Positions 45,659 through 55,894 of a stretch of 64,000 nt of DNA are shown here, in pieces. This DNA comes from Pseudidiomarina sp. CB1. GTDB taxonomy: Bacteria; Pseudomonadota; Gammaproteobacteria; Enterobacterales; Alteromonadaceae. Location: contig NZ_JANTPU010000001.1 of the NCBI RefSeq assembly GCF_024752025.1, forward strand, positions 1,488,001-1,552,000. The letters are read 5' to 3'. How positions within the stretch are numbered: position 1 is the first letter of the stretch; each line of letters opens with the position of its first letter. Under the pieces are notes generated by a model. The model saw nothing but the letters and a program-made list of their open reading frames with translations. It did no database searches and was not told the DNA's origin. Both the position numbers and the translations under genes were made by a program.

Positions 45659-47040
45659 AATCGCTATCGTTGCGCCGTCAACTTCTGCTTAGCACTAATA
45701 TCGTCGTCATCGCGGTACTCATTCTCGGCGCTTGGCTTAATTACCGAATAACCTTGCATGAACTCGATGAAGTTTTTGATGCTGAGATGGCGCAGACCAC
45801 CCGCGTCTTAAAAAGCCTGATTCATGACCCCGGTTTTCTTGATCGATTCGGCCAACCCAGAATTATCGAGTTACCCCCACTACCAAGTACTTATGCGGAA
45901 GAAGGTGATGAACGCCAATCCGACGGACACCCTTATGAGCGAAAGCTCGCATTTCAGGTCTGGGGAGTGGATGGGAAATTACTATTGGCCAGCGAAAATG
46001 CGCTCGGCGAACCGCTATCTAATCCGCTTCCAGGCTACCACGAGTTGCAGCGTGGAGACTTTAAGTGGATTGGTTTTAGTTATTTTGACGAGCATACCCA
46101 AACGTGGATTTACACGGCTCAGCGCGAGGACGTTCGCAGTGAGTTATCGACTTATATCACTACAAACCAACGCTGGATCGTGCTACTCACATGGTTACCA
46201 TTGTCACTCGCCATCCTGCTTAGTATTGTCTGGTTCATGCGCCCTGTGCGCTTATTCGCTCAACAATTACAACAGCGCGACGCGCGTGATTTTAGCCCCG
46301 TGCAAGCGCGACTACCCAGCGAACTACGACCCATACAAGCCAACATCAATTTACTTTTAGCTCGTATACATACCTATTTAGAACGCGAGAAGAACTTTAT
46401 TGCCGATGCCTCTCATGAGCTTCGCACTCCCCTCGCCGCACTGCGTTTACATGCAGACCAAATTGATCCTAACGATCCACAAAGCATTGCGGCTGTACAA
46501 CATGCCACTGAGCGTTTGACGCATTTGGTCAATCAACTGTTGTTGCTCACGAAGCTTGAAGGTACGCAACTCAGTCACGATCAGTTAGCAACGGTCTCGC
46601 TTGAAACGATAGTCCACGAAGCGTTAGCCGAGCTCCCTGAACCTTTGAGTGCGCATTGCGAATGGCGGCTCAATCTTGCGCAAACACCTGCCATTTTAGG
46701 GTTGCCGACCTTGCTCACTGTCATGGTCCGTAACTTATTACAGAATGCCTCTAAATACGCAGCCGACAATGGTGTGGTCGAAATTAATACACAGCAACTT
46801 GCTAACGGGGTCGAGTTGGTCATTTGCGACAATGGCCCAGGCGTGCCCGTCGCAGATCTGCAGCGCTTGGGCGAGCGCTTCTTTCGCCATCCTGAAACCC
46901 GACATTTAGAAGGTGCCGGGCTCGGACTTTCGATTGTCAAACGCATCGCCGATCTTCATACTATCCAAGTAACTTTCGAAAGCCCTCCCAAACAGGGATT
47001 AAGGGTAAGACTGCTGTTTACCCTAGTCGAAGAAAACTGA
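45655..47040 (+). CDS. Sensor histidine kinase, QseC/PmrB-like
   Basis: The 461-residue kinase has two membrane helices at about residues 13-32 and 172-195. They flank a periplasmic domain of about 140 residues that I cannot assign to a ligand family. The phosphorylated His sits in FIADASHELRTPLAALRLHA (about residue 250). The ATPase boxes are NLLQNASKYA, DNGPGVP and GAGLGLSIVKRIADLH. It shares ATGA with the upstream regulator and ends 13 bases before greB. The periplasmic domain carries acidic stretches, for example EEGDERQSDG, but metal sensing would be speculation. Confidence 0.9.
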   Translation: MKSLSLRRQLLLSTNIVVIAVLILGAWLNYRITLHELDEVFDAEMAQTTRVLKSLIHDPGFLDRFGQPRIIELPPLPSTYAEEGDERQSDGHPYERKLAFQVWGVDGKLLLASENALGEPLSNPLPGYHELQRGDFKWIGFSYFDEHTQTWIYTAQREDVRSELSTYITTNQRWIVLLTWLPLSLAILLSIVWFMRPVRLFAQQLQQRDARDFSPVQARLPSELRPIQANINLLLARIHTYLEREKNFIADASHELRTPLAALRLHADQIDPNDPQSIAAVQHATERLTHLVNQLLLLTKLEGTQLSHDQLATVSLETIVHEALAELPEPLSAHCEWRLNLAQTPAILGLPTLLTVMVRNLLQNASKYAADNGVVEINTQQLANGVELVICDNGPGVPVADLQRLGERFFRHPETRHLEGAGLGLSIVKRIADLHTIQVTFESPPKQGLRVRLLFTLVEEN

Positions 47041-47053
47041 GATCGTATTCATC

Positions 47054-47542
47054 ATGGCGAAAACGAACCTGATCACGCGCACTGGCTTGGCCGAACTGCA
47101 GGCTGAGCTGGATCACTTATGGCGCTTCGAACGTCGCGAGACTACTGAAAAGGTGGCTTGGGCGGCGAGTCTTGGCGATCGTTCAGAAAATGCAGACTAT
47201 AAGTACAACAAGCAAAAGTTGCGACAGATCGACCGCCGTATTCGCTTTTTACGTAAGCGCCTCGAAGTACTGAAAATTGTCGATTATGCACCTGCTCAAG
47301 AAGGTAAAGTCTTTTTCGGTGCTACCGTGACCGTTGAAAACGAAAACGGCGAAGAGAAGACCTTTACCATTGTCGGCCCCGACGAAATCTACGATGACAA
47401 AACTGTGGTCTCTATTGATGCTCCCATGGCACGCGCTGCTCTTGGCAAGTCGGTCGATGACGAGTTTAAAGTCACCACCCCCACCGGTCATCATTATTGG
47501 TACATCACCAACATCGACTACGTGCGCACAAAAGCGAGTTAA
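47054..47542 (+). CDS. greB: Transcription elongation factor GreB
   Basis: GreB enters the secondary channel of RNA polymerase and stimulates cleavage of backtracked RNA. The 162-residue protein starts MAKTNLITRTGLAELQAELD. It has the acidic coiled-coil tip in SLGDRSENADYKYNKQKLRQ (about residues 39-58), whose Asp and Glu coordinate the second magnesium. The C-terminal FKBP-like domain contains TPTGHHYWYI. The R/K-rich coil RRIRFLRKRLE distinguishes it from GreA. It is 13 bases after the kinase gene, so it is probably in the same message. Confidence 0.95.
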   Translation: MAKTNLITRTGLAELQAELDHLWRFERRETTEKVAWAASLGDRSENADYKYNKQKLRQIDRRIRFLRKRLEVLKIVDYAPAQEGKVFFGATVTVENENGEEKTFTIVGPDEIYDDKTVVSIDAPMARAALGKSVDDEFKVTTPTGHHYWYITNIDYVRTKAS

Positions 47543-47554
47543 CCACGCTCTCGT

Positions 47555-47571
47555 CTTAAGTTTCACTTAAG
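47555..47571 (+). promoter_or_regulatory. Perfect PmrA-type box before the LTA-synthase-like gene
   Basis: CTTAAG-TTTCA-CTTAAG is an exact direct repeat with five-base spacing, equal to the PmrA consensus. It lies 45 bases before the next gene, in the 74-base gap after greB, with a possible TAGCAT -10 at 47594-47599. A PmrA/QseB-type regulator is encoded 1.9 kb upstream. In Salmonella the PmrA regulon includes a lipid A phosphoethanolamine transferase of the same enzyme superfamily. Confidence 0.65.
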
Positions 47572-47616
47572 CTTACCGCTGCACACTTTGCTCTAGCATT
47601 CATCAGGAGCAACGTC

Positions 47617-49626
47617 GTGCACAAAAGCGTAACTACAATACATCGTGGCCTTGCCGCATACCGCCCGCTGTTTGTTCTTTTAGGTTGTGGACTTATAGGC
47701 TTAACGATCAGCAGGCTACTGTTGTTTTGGCTTTACTTTGCGCGCGTGAGTCGTTTTCCTGATTGGCCGTCACTGTTATTAAGTGGTATCCGCGCCGACC
47801 TCATCGTTATCGGCTACCTTCTTGCGATACCTTTGCTCATTGCTCCAGTGCTCTTGTTACCTGGACTACGTCGCTGGTGGCCGAGTTTCTTGCGTATCTG
47901 GCTGGTGATAAGCTTACTGTTTTTGTTTTTTATGGAAGCCGCCACACCGGTATTTATCGCGCAATACGACGTGCGCCCGAACCGCCTTTTTATCGAGTAC
48001 CTGCTATACCCCAAAGAAGTCATGAGTACACTTTGGAATGGCTTCCGCGGCTGGCTACTGCTGACGATCACCCTTACCATTGGCGGAGCCATTTTGTTGC
48101 TAAAACTCGCGCGCTCAGTGTTGGCCCAACCTCGTGTCGCAAGCTACCGTAGTGCCATACTGGTGTGGCCTCTGTTGCTTGTACTCACCCTGTTGGCGAT
48201 ACGCTCAACCCTTGATCATCGACCCGCTAACCCAGCATTCTTTGCCCGTACCAGCGATGCTTTGGTCAATTCTCTCATCATTAGCTCTGCGTATTCCGTC
48301 GAATTTGCGCTTTACAACATGCAATACGAGGAAGCTGCGAGTGAGCAATATGGCACGCTTAACGAAACCGAGTTGCGCGACTTCATTCGTCAAATTGACT
48401 ATTTTCAGGGGAGCAACTTTCCCTTTGCGGACTACCCAACCGTTCACTGGCAAGAAGCGTCGGTGCAACGTGAGCAGCCATTGAATATTGTGATTATTTT
48501 GGAAGAGAGCCTAGGTTATGGTTTCTACGAACGTGGCTTAACACCTGAACTAGCACGTTGGTCCGCTGCCGGTTGGTGGTTTGAACAACTTTACGCAACT
48601 GGAACACGATCCGTGCGTGGCATCGAAGCTGTCGTGGCAGGATTTTTGCCAACGCCGGCGCGTAGTACCGTAAAACTAAGCCGTTCACAGCAAAACTTCT
48701 TTACCTTGGCTGATGCCTTGCAACGTAATGGTTACCACACCGAGTTTATCTACGGTGGCGAATCGCATTTTGACAATATGCGGAGCTTTTTCACCGGCAA
48801 TGGTTTTGCCCATATTATCGATGAAAACGACTACCCAGCACCGTCTTTTGTTTCCAGCTGGGGTGTCAGTGACGAAGATTTATTTAACAAAGCGCATGAA
48901 CGTTTCGTTACCTTGCAGCAACAGCAGCAACCCTTTTTCTCGTTGGTTTTTACATCGTCCAATCACGAGCCCTTTGAGTTGCCCGAGAATAAAATCACGC
49001 CGGCCGCTAACGCTCCTCAACAAAGTGTCGAGAATGCGGTGAAGTATGCTGATTATGCACTCGGCCAATTTCTCGACCAAGCCAAAGCTAGCAACTACTG
49101 GTCAAACACTCTGTTCTTAGTCGTTGCTGATCACGATAACCGCGTTTACGGTGATGCCTTAGTCCCGGTCGACAAGTTTCACATTCCTGGGCTTATTCTC
49201 GGCGCTGACCTTAAACCGCAGAAGCTTGCCAGCGTTACCAGCCAAGTAGACTTAGGGCCTACGCTACTTTCACTCGCGGGTGTCTCGACCTACATACCAA
49301 CGCTAGGACAAGATGTAAGCGCCGCTACCGAACCCGCGAATCGAGCGTTTCTGCAATTTAATCAAACTTTTGCGTATCTAGATGGTACTACGAGCCCAGC
49401 CAAGCTTACTGTCTTACAACCTGATGCGTCCCCTCGTCAAACGACTTACGAACTGGAGCAGCGCAGTTTCGGCGTGCTCGCCGAAGCCTCACCACAAGAA
49501 GCTAAACGCGCCTTGGCGTGGGCCTTGTTACCGTCGTGGCTGTATCGTGAGCAACGCTACTATGTGCCGCTCGCCGCAACTACCATGACAAATCAACGTA
49601 AGGAGGTCGCAACCAGCGCAAAATGA
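47617..49626 (+). CDS. LTA-synthase-like membrane sulfatase-fold transferase
   Basis: The 669-residue protein has about five N-terminal membrane helices (to about residue 200) and a periplasmic alkaline-phosphatase-fold domain. Likely metal and nucleophile residues lie in [13 protein letters not shown] (about 295), [11 protein letters not shown] with the acceptor Thr (about 330), and GGESHFDN and [11 protein letters not shown] (about 505). The family includes lipoteichoic acid synthase and phosphoglycerol or phosphoethanolamine transferases. A Gram-negative substrate could be lipid A, core sugar or osmoregulated glucan, which sequence alone cannot decide. The PmrA-like box upstream favours an envelope-modifying role. 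Confidence 0.87.
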   Translation: MHKSVTTIHRGLAAYRPLFVLLGCGLIGLTISRLLLFWLYFARVSRFPDWPSLLLSGIRADLIVIGYLLAIPLLIAPVLLLPGLRRWWPSFLRIWLVISLLFLFFMEAATPVFIAQYDVRPNRLFIEYLLYPKEVMSTLWNGFRGWLLLTITLTIGGAILLLKLARSVLAQPRVASYRSAILVWPLLLVLTLLAIRSTLDHRPANPAFFARTSDALVNSLIISSAYSVEFALYNMQYEEAASEQYGTLNETELRDFIRQIDYFQGSNFPFADYPTVHWQEASVQREQPLNIVIILEESLGYGFYERGLTPELARWSAAGWWFEQLYATGTRSVRGIEAVVAGFLPTPARSTVKLSRSQQNFFTLADALQRNGYHTEFIYGGESHFDNMRSFFTGNGFAHIIDENDYPAPSFVSSWGVSDEDLFNKAHERFVTLQQQQQPFFSLVFTSSNHEPFELPENKITPAANAPQQSVENAVKYADYALGQFLDQAKASNYWSNTLFLVVADHDNRVYGDALVPVDKFHIPGLILGADLKPQKLASVTSQVDLGPTLLSLAGVSTYIPTLGQDVSAATEPANRAFLQFNQTFAYLDGTTSPAKLTVLQPDASPRQTTYELEQRSFGVLAEASPQEAKRALAWALLPSWLYREQRYYVPLAATTMTNQRKEVATSAK

Positions 49627-49676
49627 CTGCTATACTGCGCGGCAACTCAAAAGGATGTAACCAAGAGAGACTTTTT

Positions 49677-52010
49677 ATGAGCTCGATTTCTCAGCAAATC
49701 GCGACCGAGTTAGCGGTTAACGCACAACAAGTTCAAGCAGCCATCGCACTACTCGACGAAGGCGCTACGGTGCCCTTCATCGCCCGCTATCGCAAAGAGG
49801 TAACTGGCGGTTTAGATGACACCCAGTTACGTAACCTTGCTCAACGCCTGACGTATTTGCGCGAGTTGAATGACCGCCGAGAAGTGATTTTAGCGAGCAT
49901 TCGCGATCAAGAAAAGCTTACCCCAGAGCTTGAGAAGGCTATTCTGGCGACGCAGTCAAAAACTGAGTTGGAAGACCTGTATTTACCCTACAAGCCAAAG
50001 CGTCGTACGAAGGGACAAATCGCCATTGAAGCGGGTCTTGAACCCCTTGCCGACACACTTTTACAAGATCCGACACAAGATCCAGAGACACTCGCCGGTG
50101 ACTACCTCAATGTCGACGCAGGTTTTGCCGACAGTAAAGCAGTTCTCGAAGGTGCGCGCTTTATCCTGATGGAGCGTTTCGCCGAAGATGCCGCTTTATT
50201 GAAAAAAGTTCGCGATTATCTATGGAATAATGGCGAAATCGCCAGCACGGTAGCTAACGGCAAGGAGCAAGAAGGCGCCAAATATCGCGATTACTTTGCC
50301 TTTAGCGAAGCATTGAAGAAAATCCCATCGCATCGCGCATTAGCGCTGTTCCGAGGTCGCAATGAGGGGATCTTGCAACTGAAACTCGATGCCGACCCAC
50401 AACAAGAAGATCCCAAAGCACGTAGCTATGGTGAACAACTGATTGCCGACCACCTCGGCTTTGTGGTTGCTAACCGTGCCGCTGATGCTTGGTTACAGCA
50501 AACCATTCAGTGGACTTGGCGTATCAAATTGTTGCTGCACATGGAAACCGAGCTCTTTGGTACTGTGCGCGAGCGTGCTGAAGCGGAAGCCATCAAGATC
50601 TTTGCGAATAACCTTAAAGATTTATTGATGGCCGCACCAGCTGGCGCAAAAACAACTATGGGTCTTGATCCTGGTGTACGCACCGGCATCAAAGTCGCGG
50701 TTGTCGATAGTACCGGCAAGGTACTTGGCACCAATACCGTGTTCCCATTTCAGCCGCAAAATCAAGTTGATAAAGCAATGCGTACCTTAGCTGGCATGTG
50801 CAAACAGCACAAAGTCGAACTGATCGCGATTGGCAACGGTACCCATTCACGCGAAACCGACAAGTTGGTCAGCGATATGCTGAAAGCTAACAGCGATTTA
50901 AAGGTGAATAAGGTCATTGTTAACGAAGCGGGCGCATCCGTTTATTCCGCATCAGAGTTAGCCGCGCAAGAATTCCCAGATCTCGACGTTTCACTGCGTG
51001 GCGCAGTTTCTATTGCCCGACGCCTGCAAGATCCACTTGCCGAACTGGTCAAGATCGAGCCGAAATCTATTGGCGTTGGTCAGTACCAACACGACGTCAG
51101 TCAAGCACAATTGGCACAAAGCCTTGATGCTGTTGTCGAGGACTGTGTTAACGCCGTTGGGGTCGACGCCAACACCGCATCGGTCGCATTGCTTGCCCGC
51201 GTTGCAGGTTTGAACAAAACGCTAGCGCAAAATATTGTCGCACATCGCGACAGCAACGGGCGCTTTGCTAATCGTAAGGCACTCCTCGATGTGGCACGCA
51301 TGGGGCCGAAATCCTTTGAGCAAGCCGCCGGCTTTATGCGCATTATGGACGGTGACCAACCGCTCGATCGCTCAGCCGTTCACCCAGAGGCCTACCCTCT
51401 GGTTGCAAAGATTGCCGCCGACCACAATAAACAAGTGGCAGAATTGATTGGTGATGGCCAATTTTTACGTGGCGTGAACGCACAAAGCTACACCGATGAA
51501 AAATTTGGATTGCCGACGGTTCGCGATATTCTGCGCGAACTCGATAAACCAGGCCGTGACCCGCGTCCCGAGTTTAAAACCGCCACCTTCAAAGAGGGTG
51601 TCGACACCTTGCAGGATTTACGTCCCGGTATGACGCTTGAGGGTGTTGTTTCCAACGTCGCAGCCTTCGGCGCGTTTGTTGATGTTGGTGTGCACCAAGA
51701 CGGTCTTGTCCATGTGAGTGCGCTCTCAACTAACTTCGTCAGCGACCCGCGCGAAGTTGTTAAAGCTGGTGACATCGTGAAAGTGAAGGTTCTTGAAGTT
51801 GATGTGCAGCGAAAGCGCATCAGCTTGACGATGCGCATACAAGACGAAGCGCCAGCGCCAAGTGCCAAGAAAGCCGAAGTAACAAAGGGCAAGGCACGAC
51901 ACGGCGATAAAGGTCACAAGCCTCGCTCGGCAACGAAAAGCCCGCAACCGGCCGCGAACTCCGCAATGGGCTCAGCATTTGCTGAAGCATTTGCGAAGGC
52001 AAAAAAATAG
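49677..52010 (+). CDS. tex: Tex family RNA-binding transcription accessory protein
   Basis: Tex is a conserved nucleic-acid-binding protein that influences transcription of, for example, toxin genes, and resembles eukaryotic Spt6. The ATG at 49677 gives 777 residues ([20 protein letters not shown]), matching the family. An earlier in-frame ATG would overlap the preceding gene. Features are the N-terminal helical part with [17 protein letters not shown], the YqgF-like domain ([18 protein letters not shown], about residue 326), helix-hairpin-helix segments, and an S1 domain ([20 protein letters not shown], about 652). A Lys/Ala-rich tail follows. Confidence 0.95.
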   Translation: MSSISQQIATELAVNAQQVQAAIALLDEGATVPFIARYRKEVTGGLDDTQLRNLAQRLTYLRELNDRREVILASIRDQEKLTPELEKAILATQSKTELEDLYLPYKPKRRTKGQIAIEAGLEPLADTLLQDPTQDPETLAGDYLNVDAGFADSKAVLEGARFILMERFAEDAALLKKVRDYLWNNGEIASTVANGKEQEGAKYRDYFAFSEALKKIPSHRALALFRGRNEGILQLKLDADPQQEDPKARSYGEQLIADHLGFVVANRAADAWLQQTIQWTWRIKLLLHMETELFGTVRERAEAEAIKIFANNLKDLLMAAPAGAKTTMGLDPGVRTGIKVAVVDSTGKVLGTNTVFPFQPQNQVDKAMRTLAGMCKQHKVELIAIGNGTHSRETDKLVSDMLKANSDLKVNKVIVNEAGASVYSASELAAQEFPDLDVSLRGAVSIARRLQDPLAELVKIEPKSIGVGQYQHDVSQAQLAQSLDAVVEDCVNAVGVDANTASVALLARVAGLNKTLAQNIVAHRDSNGRFANRKALLDVARMGPKSFEQAAGFMRIMDGDQPLDRSAVHPEAYPLVAKIAADHNKQVAELIGDGQFLRGVNAQSYTDEKFGLPTVRDILRELDKPGRDPRPEFKTATFKEGVDTLQDLRPGMTLEGVVSNVAAFGAFVDVGVHQDGLVHVSALSTNFVSDPREVVKAGDIVKVKVLEVDVQRKRISLTMRIQDEAPAPSAKKAEVTKGKARHGDKGHKPRSATKSPQPAANSAMGSAFAEAFAKAKK

Positions 52011-52050
52011 CCCTACGCGCGACCACGTAGAGCTGTTTTAGAAAAATCAT

Positions 52051-52079
52051 AGCGAGGCTTGTAGAGCCTCGCTTTTTTT
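52051..52079 (+). terminator. Terminator between tex and the desaturase gene
   Basis: AGCGAGGCT (52051-52059) pairs perfectly with AGCCTCGCT (52065-52073) over five bases, followed by seven T residues on the plus strand. The minus strand reads the same stem but with an interrupted T tract, so it may also help end the convergent desaturase gene. The desaturase stop starts inside the T-run. Confidence 0.9.
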
Positions 52080-53220
52080 AGGATTGAACGAGCTGTGGTG
52101 TGCGCAGCATTTGTTTGAAATTACGCTTGTGCTCTTCAAAAGCAGAGCGTAACTCTGTAACTTTCGCATGCATGTCGTCCATCGTTGGCACATGATCCGC
52201 CAAAGCTTTGGTTTTACTGTCCAGCAATTGCTTGCGCGCTTGATAGTACTCGCGTAAACGCAAGATCAATGCATCATACTCGTCATGCAGTTTCTGCAAG
52301 GTTGTCTCGCAACCAATCGCCGCAGTCGCTTTGGCTTTCTTGAACTGCATTTCCAGCTTAGCTTTTTCAATTTGGTAGCCGTTCGTACGCTTCAAGTTAC
52401 GCGTCAAGCCTAACCACGAACAACTGCGAATGAGCCATTTAGTTGGGTCAAACTGCCACCAACGAATGCCGTTGCGATAATCCGCTGAGAAGATGTGATG
52501 GAAATTGTGGTAGCCCTCACCAAAAGTAAGTAACGCCAACACGCCATTATCTCGCGCAGTATTTCGATCGGTGTAAGTCTGCTTACCCCATATATGCGCC
52601 AGCGAATTAATGAAGAAGGTCGTGTGATGGTTGATCACCAAGCGCGCGAAGCCGACTAAGATAATCGCCCCCCAAACGTCACCAAGCATTAAACCAACTG
52701 CAACAGGCCAGCCAATTGTCGTCAACAGTGTCAGTGTCAAATAATGGCGGTGCTGCCACATGACCACCCGATCATTCTGCAAGTCTTTGACATTGTTATA
52801 GTCGTGATAACGCGATGCTTGATACTCGCGCAACATCCAGCCGATGTGCGAATACCAGAAACCGCGCTTAGCTGAATACGGGTCATTGTCGTTGTCATCA
52901 ACATGCTTATGATGCTCGCGATGATCTGACGACCAGTGCAACGCACTGTTTTGTACGGCTAATGCGCCACCCAGCGCAAACAACACACGCAGTGACCAAT
53001 GCGCATCATAAGCGCGATGTGACCACAACCGGTGGTAGCCAGCAGTAATTGAAATACCGGCAAAAGCAATAGTGCCAATGAGCGCAAACCATAGGCCTGC
53101 GGAGAAACCCTGCGTTAGGCCATACCAAGGCACACCTATTGCAGCAACCAGAAAAGTGATAGCAAAAACGAGGGTATTGAGCCAAATGACTTTTGGCTTT
53201 GCAACTGAAGACTTCGACAT
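52078..53220 (-). CDS. Membrane acyl-CoA (delta-9) fatty acid desaturase
   Basis: This enzyme introduces a double bond into acyl chains, adjusting membrane fluidity. The 380-residue protein has four or so membrane segments and the three histidine boxes HRLWSH (about residue 64), HREHH (about 101) and HNFHH (about 240), which bind the di-iron centre. A tail from about residue 300 is charged and helical and may form a coiled coil. The gene is divergent from fabR, with a FabR-like operator between, so repression by unsaturated acyl products is likely. Confidence 0.92.
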   Translation of the reverse strand: MSKSSVAKPKVIWLNTLVFAITFLVAAIGVPWYGLTQGFSAGLWFALIGTIAFAGISITAGYHRLWSHRAYDAHWSLRVLFALGGALAVQNSALHWSSDHREHHKHVDDNDNDPYSAKRGFWYSHIGWMLREYQASRYHDYNNVKDLQNDRVVMWQHRHYLTLTLLTTIGWPVAVGLMLGDVWGAIILVGFARLVINHHTTFFINSLAHIWGKQTYTDRNTARDNGVLALLTFGEGYHNFHHIFSADYRNGIRWWQFDPTKWLIRSCSWLGLTRNLKRTNGYQIEKAKLEMQFKKAKATAAIGCETTLQKLHDEYDALILRLREYYQARKQLLDSKTKALADHVPTMDDMHAKVTELRSAFEEHKRNFKQMLRTPQLVQS

Positions 53221-53276
53221 AAAAAACCTATATTAAAAAATCGGCATGTTCGCATTTCTTTAAGAACACAACTTTA

Positions 53277-53294
53277 AGCGAACATGTGTACGCT
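53277..53294. promoter_or_regulatory. FabR operator candidate
   Basis: AGCGAACATGTGTACGCT is an 18-base palindrome with a single mismatch between half sites. It corresponds closely to the AGCGTACA / TGTACGCT half sites known for E. coli FabR at fabA and fabB. It lies 57 bases before the desaturase start and about 120 before fabR. A partial half site, GCATGTTCGC, lies at 53244-53253. Sequence match is seen; regulation is inferred. Confidence 0.7.
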
Positions 53295-53416
53295 GAATTT
53301 ACGCATCTTTGTCGCGCCTTGCAACTATTATTTGCCTTAAATCGACGAATTGCGTGCACAAGCGTTCACTGACATAATCACGACTTTAGGCAACACAACG
53401 CAAAGGAAGTTCAGTC

Positions 53417-54040
53417 ATGGCAGGTGTACGAGCCGCGCAAAAAGAGAAGACGCGACGGGCGCTGATCCAAGCGGCAATGAATCAGCTCAGTGCTGAGCAT
53501 GGCTACGCGTCGTTAAGCTTGCGTGAAGTTGCGCGGGAAGCTGGCATTGCGCCAACGTCGTTTTACCGCCATTTTCAAAATATGGAAGAGCTAGGTCTAA
53601 CTTTAGTTGATGAAGGTGGCCTTGCTCTGCGGCAATTACTACGCCAATCACGTCAACAAATTGCCAAAGGTGGTTCGATTATCCGCGCTTCGGTCACCAC
53701 GTTTATGGAGTTTGTCGCTAACAACACCGCTATTTTCCGCTTATTACTACAGGAAAAATCAGGAAACTCGCGTGAATTTCGTCTTGCTGTGCAGCGTGAA
53801 GTCGAACATTTTACGGCCGAACTTGTTGACTATCTCGTCGACGAGCAGGACTTTGAACGCAGCCTTGCTGAACTACAAGCCGATGCCATAGTGCGCATTG
53901 TGTTCAGTGTGGGGGCCGATGCCCTCGATGCCTCTGCTGCTGAACGCCATGAGCTTTTGGAAACGACCATCTCACAAGTACGCATCGTTGCGCGCGGTGC
54001 CGCAGTTACCCGTACATTGGCCAAGTCAGCGAAATCATAA
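53417..54040 (+). CDS. fabR: Fatty acid biosynthesis repressor FabR
   Basis: FabR is a TetR-family repressor that senses the unsaturated to saturated acyl balance and controls unsaturated fatty acid genes. The 207-residue protein begins [20 protein letters not shown]. It has the DNA-binding helices in [22 protein letters not shown] (about residues 33-54). The ligand domain includes [19 protein letters not shown], close to the E. coli sequence. AAGGAAG precedes the start. The 3' end overlaps the convergent SLC13 gene by 35 bases. Confidence 0.94.
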   Translation: MAGVRAAQKEKTRRALIQAAMNQLSAEHGYASLSLREVAREAGIAPTSFYRHFQNMEELGLTLVDEGGLALRQLLRQSRQQIAKGGSIIRASVTTFMEFVANNTAIFRLLLQEKSGNSREFRLAVQREVEHFTAELVDYLVDEQDFERSLAELQADAIVRIVFSVGADALDASAAERHELLETTISQVRIVARGAAVTRTLAKSAKS

Positions 54041-55784
54041 GCAACGCCACCACTGCCATTGCCGCCGACAAAGGCAGGCCTAAACGCCAATAATCAGAAA
54101 ATTTGTAACCGCCAGGGCCCATGACCAGAATATTAGACTGGTGCCCGATCGGCGTGAGGAAAGGTAATGATGCGCCGATCGCAACCGCCATTAAGAAAGG
54201 GTCCTGTGACGCCTCTAAAGTATTCGCCATACTTAGCCCAATTGGCGCCATCAATACTGCAGCCGCAGCATTATTAATAATATTTGAAAGCAGCATAGTA
54301 ACGACCAGCAACAGGCTTATCGCAACCATCCCGGGAGCGTCCTGACTTACCCACAAAGCCATGCTCGCTAGGGTATCTGCAGCACCACTACGCTCCAATG
54401 CACCGCCAAGCGGAATGGTTGCCGCTAACAGCACAATAATCGGCCATTCGATGTGTTCGTATAGCTCACGTATAGGGATAACATTAGCCAAGACCATCAG
54501 CCCAGCCGCCATACTAAAGGCCACCGGCACACTTAAAAGGTCAAAGGCGCTAGCCAACACCGCTCCGGCAAAAATACCCAGCGGCATGATCAGTTGGCGT
54601 TTTTTGCCAAGCCGTAAGCTACGTTGCGCTAAAGGAAAACAGCCAAAACGGTTGAATACGTCGTTCAGAACCTCGGCGTCACCTTGTAGAAGCAAAACAT
54701 CTCCCGGCTTAAAACGCACATCCGACAAGCTTGGTTTTAACGGCTGCCCTTCACGCGCCACGGCGAGAACGTTTACCCCAAAACGATGGCGTAACCGTAA
54801 GTCGGCCGCAGACCGGCCGATTAAGCGTGAGTCATGCCCAACAATACCTTCGATAACCTTTATTTCGTCAGAAACCAAGAACCGAGTGTCGATTTCTTCC
54901 TCTGCGTTCAGTTCAAACTTGGTGGCATCAAGAATCTCTTGCAAAGTACTGGCATCGGCCTCGACGATGAGCACATCTTCAGCCCGCAAACGCTGATAAC
55001 GAGGTGGCGCTGTGATCATCTGTTTGCCGCGTTTCAGCGCAACCACGGCAAAGTTTTCCTTTATTTTGGATTCAAACTCAAACAACGTATGCCCAACCAG
55101 TGTTGCTCCCTCAGGCAGGTAAAGCTCAGTCAAGTAAGCGCTGACGTCATACGGTGACGTCGAAGTGTCACGACTTTTATTGCGTGGCACCAGCCAATGT
55201 GCGGTGAGCCACATGAGTACCAAACCAGCAACTGCAACCGCTAGTCCAACTGGGGTAAAGTCAAAAATGCCGAAGGGCTCGGCGCCATGGCTTGCACGGA
55301 TGTCTGAAATGATAATATTTGGCGGCGTACCGATCATGGTAATCGTGCCGCCGAGTAAGGAGCCGAAGGCCATCGGCATCAACATTAGAGAAGCATGGCC
55401 GGCGCCATTCCGCGACAGCTGCAAGGCGACGGGAATCATGATTGCCATCGCCCCTGTATTGCTAATAAAGGCCGAAACAAACGTGGTAAGGCTGGTTAAA
55501 ACGATCATTTGTAGCCAAACTCGATCACCCATTTGCTTGACGCCGCTGGCCATGGTATCGACAACCCCCGAACGCCATAATGCATGGCTGATTACCAATA
55601 CGGCGGCGACGGTGATAACCGCGGCATTACCAAAACCTGAAAACACCTCTTGGCGTGGGATAAGGCCCACAATATAAGCAGCGAAGAGCGCACCCATGGC
55701 GACAAAGTCATAGCGCCAACGGTCGATCACGAAAAGTACCAAAGCTGTGACGAGGATCACCCCAATCCAGATTTGATCGGCCAT
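54006..55784 (-). CDS. SLC13/DASS-type permease with two TrkA-C (RCK-C) domains
   Basis: The 592-residue inner-membrane protein has about 11 hydrophobic segments in two halves. The first half has the signatures [18 protein letters not shown] and [18 protein letters not shown] (about residues 110-160). The second half has [17 protein letters not shown] and [17 protein letters not shown]. Two soluble RCK-C domains lie between (about residues 215-380, including [11 protein letters not shown] and [11 protein letters not shown]). Such proteins carry di- or tricarboxylates, sulfate or other anions with sodium. The exact substrate cannot be told here. It ends inside fabR on the opposite strand. Confidence 0.9.
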   Translation of the reverse strand: MADQIWIGVILVTALVLFVIDRWRYDFVAMGALFAAYIVGLIPRQEVFSGFGNAAVITVAAVLVISHALWRSGVVDTMASGVKQMGDRVWLQMIVLTSLTTFVSAFISNTGAMAIMIPVALQLSRNGAGHASLMLMPMAFGSLLGGTITMIGTPPNIIISDIRASHGAEPFGIFDFTPVGLAVAVAGLVLMWLTAHWLVPRNKSRDTSTSPYDVSAYLTELYLPEGATLVGHTLFEFESKIKENFAVVALKRGKQMITAPPRYQRLRAEDVLIVEADASTLQEILDATKFELNAEEEIDTRFLVSDEIKVIEGIVGHDSRLIGRSAADLRLRHRFGVNVLAVAREGQPLKPSLSDVRFKPGDVLLLQGDAEVLNDVFNRFGCFPLAQRSLRLGKKRQLIMPLGIFAGAVLASAFDLLSVPVAFSMAAGLMVLANVIPIRELYEHIEWPIIVLLAATIPLGGALERSGAADTLASMALWVSQDAPGMVAISLLLVVTMLLSNIINNAAAAVLMAPIGLSMANTLEASQDPFLMAVAIGASLPFLTPIGHQSNILVMGPGGYKFSDYWRLGLPLSAAMAVVALLMISLTWPMYG

Positions 55785-55894
55785 ACTAAGTATCCTTATT
55801 ATTCTTAGTCTTGCTTAGAGTGGCTTGATTTCGTGGGAAGTCAACCATTTTGCTGCTACTATGTTGAAGAAAAATAACACTATAGGAGAGAAAG

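Noticed and set aside
49623-49676. Upstream extension of tex by 18 codons
   Set aside because: It overlaps the stop of the preceding gene and adds residues not found in the family. The ATG at 49677 matches Tex N-termini.
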